Source: Nonlabens xiamenensis (GTDB lineage: Bacteria > Bacteroidota > Bacteroidia > Flavobacteriales > Flavobacteriaceae). From it: a DNA stretch of 64,000 nucleotides. Numbering within the stretch: the first letter of the stretch is position 1; the number at the start of each line of letters is the position of its first letter. The stretch covers positions 310,001 to 374,000 of the forward strand of contig NZ_RMVE01000004.1 in assembly GCF_003865345.1 (NCBI RefSeq), in the 5' to 3' direction. The translations under genes were made by a program, and so were the position numbers. The notes below the pieces were generated by a model, which saw nothing but the letters and a program-made list of their open reading frames with translations, had not been told where the DNA came from and searched no databases. Positions 58,402 through 64,000 of the stretch are shown here, piece after piece.

Positions 58402-61059
58402 TTAATAATTGATGTATACCCATCTGGCCAAATCTTCTTGATCTGGGTCATTAAATTTAAGCGTGTAGAAATAAGTCCCGACAGGTAATAATCCATCTCC
58501 TGAACCTAGTCCAGCATTAGGTATACCTGCAAATTCGACGTAATTGCTGGAATTGGTTTCGTACACAATGTTTCCATATCTATTGAAGATTTTTAATTCA
58601 AAATTATCAAATTGTTCAATATTAGGAATTCGGAAGGTATCGTTAATACCATCATCGTTGGGAGAGAAACCTTCAGGCATCATTACTTCACAAGTCTCGA
58701 TGATCAATTCAAAGCTCGTAGTTTCAAAACATCCAGTGGCATTGCTTTCCAATCTGGCGTAAATGGTTCCTGCGCTTGCAGTTGCTCCTGCTGTCAACGG
58801 ATTGGTTCCCATTTCTGCCTCAGAGAGACTGGCATGGTAAGTTATACTGAAGTCATTAGGAGATTGTCCGTCCAATACTGCTGAATCATTCACGGAAAAA
58901 TCAACAGCAGCAGCATTGTCCAACGGCGCATCATCGCATTCCGTCAGGTCATCAGCTACACCGATTCTAGGAGCATCCAAGACAGCAATTTCAAAAGAAC
59001 TGGTATCAAAACAATCTGAATCTGCCGCGTTTTCCACTCTAACAAATATTGTCTCTGTAGGTCCAGCAGAATAGGAAGTGGGAGTAGAAATTGGATTGGC
59101 TGGCGTCTGTGCGTCAGTTAGATTATTGTAGTAGCTTACCACAAAATCGTTGGGATCTTGCCCGCCTAAAATTTCAGATTCGGCCAAGGTTAGATCAAAC
59201 ATCTCTACCAAGTCCCCACTTGGGTCATCACATAATTCCAATGTGGACGCTGTATTAGCTTGAGCGGTGGAATAGGTAATATTTAAAGTTTGGACCTCAA
59301 AACAGTCAGCATTATTGCTTTGAACACGTACGAACACAGACTGATCGGTTGTCACCGTATAACTGGTACTTCCTGCAATGGGATTGACTCCATCATTAGC
59401 ATCGGCCTGGTTTTCATAAATTGTCAATGTATATGCAGTCGGATCAAGTCCATTGAGGATTTGATCGTTTCTACTCGTCAAATCTACCTGAGCAGTACCT
59501 GAGGTTTGACAAACAATAATATCATCTGGAACAGCTGGAACAATTTCTTCATTCACATCAATACAAACCGTTTCTACGTACGAACAACCGAAGCTATCCA
59601 TAAACACAAAGTCATAGCAATGTTGACCAGCAGCAGGCGGCTGTACGGTAATAGTGTTTCCATTGGTCGCGATGATGTCCGCATTGGCTGTCCATGCTTC
59701 GGAAACCTCCCCAGGTGTGTAACGCTCAGCGACCGGAACGATTGAGGGGTTGAAGTTCAGCCCCCATTCAAAAATATAACCGTTATCACTCGAAAGGTTG
59801 TCAGTTACTCTAAGACACCACAATCCATTGAGAGAGGTACCTATAAGGTTGGAAAACGGTTGTTCTGCCAGATAATCACCCGCCGGTAATGTAGCATTGG
59901 TTGCCGCAGCCTGAACAAAGGTTTGTGTAGCTGAAGGGCCTTCAGTAAAATTATAAACAAATCCGACCCCAGGGCTCAAGTCCGTATCCACATCAATGGG
60001 TATCCCCAAGAAGGTTCCTCCGCCTGCAAATACTCCCGTCTTAAGATCTAAGGTAGCTCCGTTGGGTGCAATGAGTACAATATCTAAATCCCCAAGAAAA
60101 CTGTGTTCTATATCAATAAAAACACTAACAAGATCTGAAGGATTTTGTAAAGTTGCCCCGGGTGCAAAACCTTGTACATCAATACAAGTTTCATAAAAAG
60201 TAGTCCCGTTATCATCTGGCAAGAAGGTCTGTCCAGAAACTGGTGGAGCTACTTCAGCCACAAACTCTGTGGCAGTAACCGCTCCTACAATATCAACGGT
60301 TTCTCCAAAGCAAATACTAGATTCAACCGCCTCAGTTCCGGTAAAATCAGGAGTTGTTGAGACCTGTACAACAACGTCTTCTAATGAACGGTCCCGACAT
60401 CCATCAGGCGCAGTCGCAACAAAGTCATATCTATAGATTCCAGGCGTATTTAATGTCTGAGTCAGTGTATTACCCATGGATTCAGTTCCATCGGGTAGTA
60501 TAAATTTAAAGGTACTGCCTGTTCCATCCACTGAAAAAGCGGCTGATCCAGTGAAATCAATTACTTCACCTTGACAAACCCTCAAAATGCCATCTGGATC
60601 CAAAGCGGGCATAGTTGTCACGTTAGTAGTAATTGTTTGACAACTATCAAAACAAGCTACCGTCGCTTCCCAACCTGCAGCCGTATTGGAACTGTCTGAG
60701 ATAAATCTAAACGTCAAACATCCAGAAGTATTAGCCGCTGAAGCTTGTATGGTACCTGGTGAATTTGTCCCCAGGAAAACGCCTGATGGTGCGCCGTTAG
60801 CATTATCAGCATCATACACAAGCAATATATCTCCGGTACCGAGTTGAAAACTATTAAAAGTGATTAACATATCATCGGTAGCAAATGGTGAGCAGAAAGT
60901 GATCACTGATTGCTCGCCGTTATCATAGTTGGCAGATAGTCCACCAGAGTCGGTAAAACTACCACTACAAGTAACAAAAGACCCGTCGTCCATGGTAAAT
61001 TCCTGAGCTTGGGAAATAACTACGACCGAAAAAAATAAAAGAAATAAAAGTTTTTTCAT
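58402..61059 (-). CDS. secreted protein with T9SS type B sorting domain
   Basis: This is an 885-residue surface protein. Signal peptide MKKLLFLLFFSVVVISQAQ. The N-terminal part looks like a CUB domain (GLSANYDNGEQSVITF, CLTFRFISDSSNTAAGWEAT). A proprotein-convertase P-domain follows (SFLGDLDIVLIAPNGATLDL, LNGLWCLRVTDN). Then come three or more ~90-residue modules with CD-D-x motifs (ELCDDPSGDL, TECDDAPLDN). The C-terminus (PEGFSPNDDGINDTFRI, FNRYGNIVYETNS, LLPVGTYFYTLKF) is the gliding-motility-associated type B sorting domain. The ATG at 61059 begins the signal peptide; the upstream start only adds leader. Confidence 0.88.
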   Translation of the reverse strand: MKKLLFLLFFSVVVISQAQEFTMDDGSFVTCSGSFTDSGGLSANYDNGEQSVITFCSPFATDDMLITFNSFQLGTGDILLVYDADNANGAPSGVFLGTNSPGTIQASAANTSGCLTFRFISDSSNTAAGWEATVACFDSCQTITTNVTTMPALDPDGILRVCQGEVIDFTGSAAFSVDGTGSTFKFILPDGTESMGNTLTQTLNTPGIYRYDFVATAPDGCRDRSLEDVVVQVSTTPDFTGTEAVESSICFGETVDIVGAVTATEFVAEVAPPVSGQTFLPDDNGTTFYETCIDVQGFAPGATLQNPSDLVSVFIDIEHSFLGDLDIVLIAPNGATLDLKTGVFAGGGTFLGIPIDVDTDLSPGVGFVYNFTEGPSATQTFVQAAATNATLPAGDYLAEQPFSNLIGTSLNGLWCLRVTDNLSSDNGYIFEWGLNFNPSIVPVAERYTPGEVSEAWTANADIIATNGNTITVQPPAAGQHCYDFVFMDSFGCSYVETVCIDVNEEIVPAVPDDIIVCQTSGTAQVDLTSRNDQILNGLDPTAYTLTIYENQADANDGVNPIAGSTSYTVTTDQSVFVRVQSNNADCFEVQTLNITYSTAQANTASTLELCDDPSGDLVEMFDLTLAESEILGGQDPNDFVVSYYNNLTDAQTPANPISTPTSYSAGPTETIFVRVENAADSDCFDTSSFEIAVLDAPRIGVADDLTECDDAPLDNAAAVDFSVNDSAVLDGQSPNDFSITYHASLSEAEMGTNPLTAGATASAGTIYARLESNATGCFETTSFELIIETCEVMMPEGFSPNDDGINDTFRIPNIEQFDNFELKIFNRYGNIVYETNSSNYVEFAGIPNAGLGSGDGLLPVGTYFYTLKFNDPDQEDLARWVYINY

Positions 61060-61171
61060 AATGAAGAATAGTTTGGTTTGTGACCGGATTTGGATATGCA
61101 AAATAGTGAAAAAGAAATATTAAGTATAGAACTTCCAGTCTTAAAACGCTGAAATCATCAGAAATAAGGAT

Positions 61172-61202
61172 AAAAAAAACCGCCCATTATACAATGAGCG
61201 GT
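61172..61202 (-). terminator. terminator after secDF
   Basis: ACCGCTCATT on the minus strand pairs with AATGGGCGGT, followed by a T-run (A-run on the plus strand). It lies 25 bases beyond the secDF stop. Confidence 0.8.
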
Positions 61203-61227
61203 CTAAAGGTTATTATACCGTTTATAA

Positions 61228-64000
61228 TTACACTTGATCTGATTTTGAATCTTCTTTAACCGGCTTTGGCGCAATCTTTCCTTTGGACTTATTCATAGTA
61301 TCGTACATCACTGGAGTTGCGATGAAAACAGAAGAATAGGTTCCCACCAACACACCTATGATCAATGCGAGCATAAAGCCTTGAATGGATTCACCACCAA
61401 ATATAAATATAGCCAACAATACGATTAAAGTAGTCAAAGAGGTATTCAACGTACGAGAGATGGTACTGCTGATGGCAGCATTTACTGTACGAGGGAAATT
61501 CCAGTTGGTACGCTCGTTGATAAACTCACGTATCCTATCAAACACAACCACGGTATCATTCAGGGAGTAACCGATTACCGTAAGTATCGCTGCTATAAAT
61601 GCCTGGTCAATTTCCATATTAAAAGGAAGAACCTTGTAAAGTAACGAGAAGGCTCCTAAAACAATGATTACATCGTGGAACACAGCTGCAACAGCACCCA
61701 ATGAGAATTGCCATTTCCGGAAACGGAAAAGGATATAAAGGAATACCACGATCAAGGATCCCATGATGGCGTAAAGCGATCCAGTAAGTATGTCATCTGC
61801 AATGGTAGCCCCTACCTGGAAGGAGGATCTCAATCCATATTGTTTGTTTTCATCACTGATATCAGCAAACTCGGCTTGGGTCATTCCTTCTGGCAAATAA
61901 GGTTGAAGCACCTGATAAAGTTTATCTTCAATTTCCTGACTCACCACACTATCGTCGCGATCAATACCGTACTTAGTACTGATCTTCAATTGATTGTCGG
62001 CACCATATGTTTTGGCTTCTGCACTACCAAAGATATCGTCTGCACTTAACAGCTTAGTTACTTCGGTCGCATTCACTGGCTCTTGAAAACCTACAATAGC
62101 TGTACGACCTCCAGTAAAGTCAATTCCTAAATTCAATTTATTAATCGCCAAGGAGGTCAAACTCACGGCAATAAGTAATCCAGAAATAATGTAAGCCACC
62201 TTACGCTTTTTCAGGAAATCAATGTTGACATTCCTGAACCAGTTTTTAGTCACCGCGGTAGCAAACATCAAAGACTTTCCATTTTTACCATACCCATCAA
62301 TGAATAATCTCGTGATAAAGATGGCCGTAAACAAAGAAGTAAGAATACCGATCATTAATGTGGTCGCAAATCCTTGGATCGGACCTGTACCAAATATATA
62401 TAGGATCAAAGCGGTAAGAAAGGTCGTAATGTTGGCGTCAAGAATTGAACTCAAAGCATTGTTGAAACCATCTCTAATGCTATCTGCCTGAGATTTTCCT
62501 TTGGCTAATTCTTCTCGTATACGCTCAAAGATAAGAACGTTGGCATCTACAGAAATACCAATCGTCAAAACGATACCTGCAATACCTGGTAAAGTTAATA
62601 CAGCCTTCAGAGAGGCAAGTGCACCAAAAATAAACAGGATGTTCACCAATAAGGCAATATCTGCATAGAAACCAGCCCTACCGTAATAGAATATCATCCA
62701 GATCAATACCAGCACCAAAGCAATGGCAAATGACCACAAACCACTATTAATAGCTTCTTGCCCTAAAGATGGTCCGATTACGTCACTTTGAATAATTTCA
62801 GCACTTGCAGGAAGTTTCCCCGCTTTTAAGACAGTGGCCAGATCCTTGGCCTCATCTACCGTAAAGCTTCCAGAAATCTCAGTACGACCACCAGAAATTG
62901 CTTGCCTGGCAGTTGGTGCGCTATACACCGTATTGTCCAATACAACTGAAACCTGAGTTCCATTGGTAGCCGCATAACCAGTCATCTCTTCCCAAATACG
63001 CGCACCTTCACCATTCATTGCCATGGTTACGATAGGCTCTGCATTGGCATTGAAATCTTGTGCTGCATCAGTGATCACTCCACCAGATAGTGGTGGTTCA
63101 TTTTGAACATTCCCTTTTAAAGCATATAAGTCAACGATTTCAGCGCCTACGCTTTCGTTAAAAACAGGCAATCCCCAAGCAAATTTCACATTACGCTGTT
63201 CTGGAGCTAATCTTGTCCTGGTCTGTGGATCATTTAAGTATCCCATGATTAGGTCCATATCATCTGCCTTAAACGCAGCTAAAGCCCCCATAGGGGACTG
63301 ATACATTCTTGAGAAGATAGGATTGGTATCATTGCCGCCCAATACTTCTTCAACATCTTCTTCTATGCTATTGTCGTTGTTCAAAAGATCAGAAATTCCT
63401 GTTTCAGTAGAATCCTGAGCAACCTCCTCGCCTTCGACCTCAGTTGTTGCACCTGCTGTGGCCTGCTCGATGTTGGCAGCAATTTTCTCAGCCCAGTAAC
63501 TATCGGCTGCGCTCAAATAAGGAGCAATTTCCTGTGCCTTGTATACGTGCCAGAACTCAAGTTGAGCAGATTTGGTTAAGATATCTCTGATACGTTTGAC
63601 GTCTGTTTCACCTGGTAACTCGATGAGAATTCGCCCAGAAGTACCGAGTTGTTGGATATTCGGTTGGGTCGTTCCGAACTGGTCAATACGCTTTCTTAAA
63701 ACTTCAAAAGCACTGGACATGTAGTCTTTTAACTCGGAACGAAGTTTACCGGCTACTTCATCATTACTCATATCATATTCGATATTTACAGCCGCCATTT
63801 CCTGGTTGGCAAAAATATCCGGAGAGGCAAGTCTAGCTCCCTCAATCTGATTAAACTCTTCAATGAAGTAGTCAAAGTAGTCATCCTGGCCATCTTTGAT
63901 ACGTTCATCTGCAGCGTCTAATGCCCGGCGGAAGTCTCCATCCGTTGAGCCATCTGCCATACCGATCAACAGGTCACGTACGGATATTTGAAGAATTACA
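61228..64000 (-). CDS. secDF: protein translocase subunit SecDF, C-terminal part (cut by window edge)
   Basis: This is the C-terminal ~920 residues of a fused SecD-SecF, which uses the proton gradient to help Sec export. At the window edge the frame reads VILQISVRDLLIGMADGSTD, the family's start of the periplasmic P1 domain. The frame is open to 64000, so the Met at 63969 is internal. SecD ends with helices such as ALVLVLIWMIFYYG and FERIREELAKG. SecF begins near FLKKRKVAYIISGLLIAVSL and carries NLGIDFTGGRTAIVGF and VFDRIREFINERTNWN. The C-terminal tail is basic and polar. yajC lies about 14 kb away. Confidence 0.95.
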   Translation of the reverse strand, partial: VILQISVRDLLIGMADGSTDGDFRRALDAADERIKDGQDDYFDYFIEEFNQIEGARLASPDIFANQEMAAVNIEYDMSNDEVAGKLRSELKDYMSSAFEVLRKRIDQFGTTQPNIQQLGTSGRILIELPGETDVKRIRDILTKSAQLEFWHVYKAQEIAPYLSAADSYWAEKIAANIEQATAGATTEVEGEEVAQDSTETGISDLLNNDNSIEEDVEEVLGGNDTNPIFSRMYQSPMGALAAFKADDMDLIMGYLNDPQTRTRLAPEQRNVKFAWGLPVFNESVGAEIVDLYALKGNVQNEPPLSGGVITDAAQDFNANAEPIVTMAMNGEGARIWEEMTGYAATNGTQVSVVLDNTVYSAPTARQAISGGRTEISGSFTVDEAKDLATVLKAGKLPASAEIIQSDVIGPSLGQEAINSGLWSFAIALVLVLIWMIFYYGRAGFYADIALLVNILFIFGALASLKAVLTLPGIAGIVLTIGISVDANVLIFERIREELAKGKSQADSIRDGFNNALSSILDANITTFLTALILYIFGTGPIQGFATTLMIGILTSLFTAIFITRLFIDGYGKNGKSLMFATAVTKNWFRNVNIDFLKKRKVAYIISGLLIAVSLTSLAINKLNLGIDFTGGRTAIVGFQEPVNATEVTKLLSADDIFGSAEAKTYGADNQLKISTKYGIDRDDSVVSQEIEDKLYQVLQPYLPEGMTQAEFADISDENKQYGLRSSFQVGATIADDILTGSLYAIMGSLIVVFLYILFRFRKWQFSLGAVAAVFHDVIIVLGAFSLLYKVLPFNMEIDQAFIAAILTVIGYSLNDTVVVFDRIREFINERTNWNFPRTVNAAISSTISRTLNTSLTTLIVLLAIFIFGGESIQGFMLALIIGVLVGTYSSVFIATPVMYDTMNKSKGKIAPKPVKEDSKSDQV

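Noticed and set aside
1-64000. Search for CRISPR arrays, tRNA or rRNA genes, insertion sequences and phage or defence systems
   Set aside because: No regularly spaced direct repeats, tRNA-like sequence, transposase or known defence gene was found by eye. The palindrome is not flanked by a transposase.

Overview
The window is a chromosomal segment of a marine-type flavobacterium (Bacteroidota, family Flavobacteriaceae; possibly Nonlabens/Dokdonia-like, but the genus is an inference). The evidence is its moderate-to-low GC, Bacteroidetes -7 promoter boxes (TAnnTTTG), secreted proteins with type IX secretion (T9SS) type A and type B C-terminal sorting domains, many SPII lipoproteins, a fused SecDF, and family-specific neighbourhoods (DUF5606-def-ruvX, rlmD-DUF6452-DUF6048, nusB-DUF1573-yajC). 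I see no prophage, IS element, CRISPR array, rRNA or tRNA.

Layout. 0-5.2 kb: 5' end of a cysteine desulfurase gene, a divergent Ca-binding-type lipoprotein, an Smr-domain protein, a T9SS surface protein, then DUF2752 and two tandem CCC-motif membrane proteins. 5.3-7.3 kb: a second DUF2752 gene with a CD225/dispanin protein, and ornithine aminotransferase. 7.4-11.5 kb: rlmD coupled to a thioredoxin-like lipoprotein, DUF6452 and DUF6048. 11.6-13.1 kb: DUF5606-def-ruvX. 13.3-20.6 kb: dapD followed by an LPS/surface-glycan block (GT9, three GT2-type enzymes, another GT-A enzyme, GT4 and an LPS kinase). 20.7-22.8 kb: tsaC/sua5 and cca (tRNA maturation). 23.3-27.1 kb: a propeller-type sensor histidine kinase with its LytTR regulator. 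27.3-32.3 kb: large secreted proteins. 32.7-35.3 kb: pepT and small envelope proteins. 36-45.6 kb: alpha-glucan metabolism (GH31 glucosidase; glgA-glgC-glgB operon) with two lipoproteins between. 45.8-50 kb: LamG T9SS protein, yajC, DUF1573, nusB, leucine dehydrogenase. 50.1-58.1 kb: ABC exporter, SRPBCC protein, DUF3276/PUR protein, a frame-disrupted M14 peptidase, a CsaA-like protein, a thioredoxin-like protein and lgt. 58.4-64 kb: a type B T9SS protein and the C-terminal part of secDF.

The strongest unexplained signal is a 16-bp perfect palindrome, CGCTTTCGCGAAAGCG. It occurs eight times exactly and at least five more times nearly exactly, about every 5 kb, both between genes and inside genes. 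Inside genes it is read in all three frames (AFAKA, SLSRK, RFRES), so it is a DNA-level element and not a protein motif. Other notable points are a decayed duplicate fragment of glgB about 1.1 kb beyond the glg operon, a single-base frame disruption in the M14 peptidase gene, paired CD225/CCC + DUF2752 membrane-protein clusters, a cysteine-rich insert in ornithine aminotransferase, and several genes whose -7 box lies 4-8 bases before the ATG, implying leaderless mRNAs.
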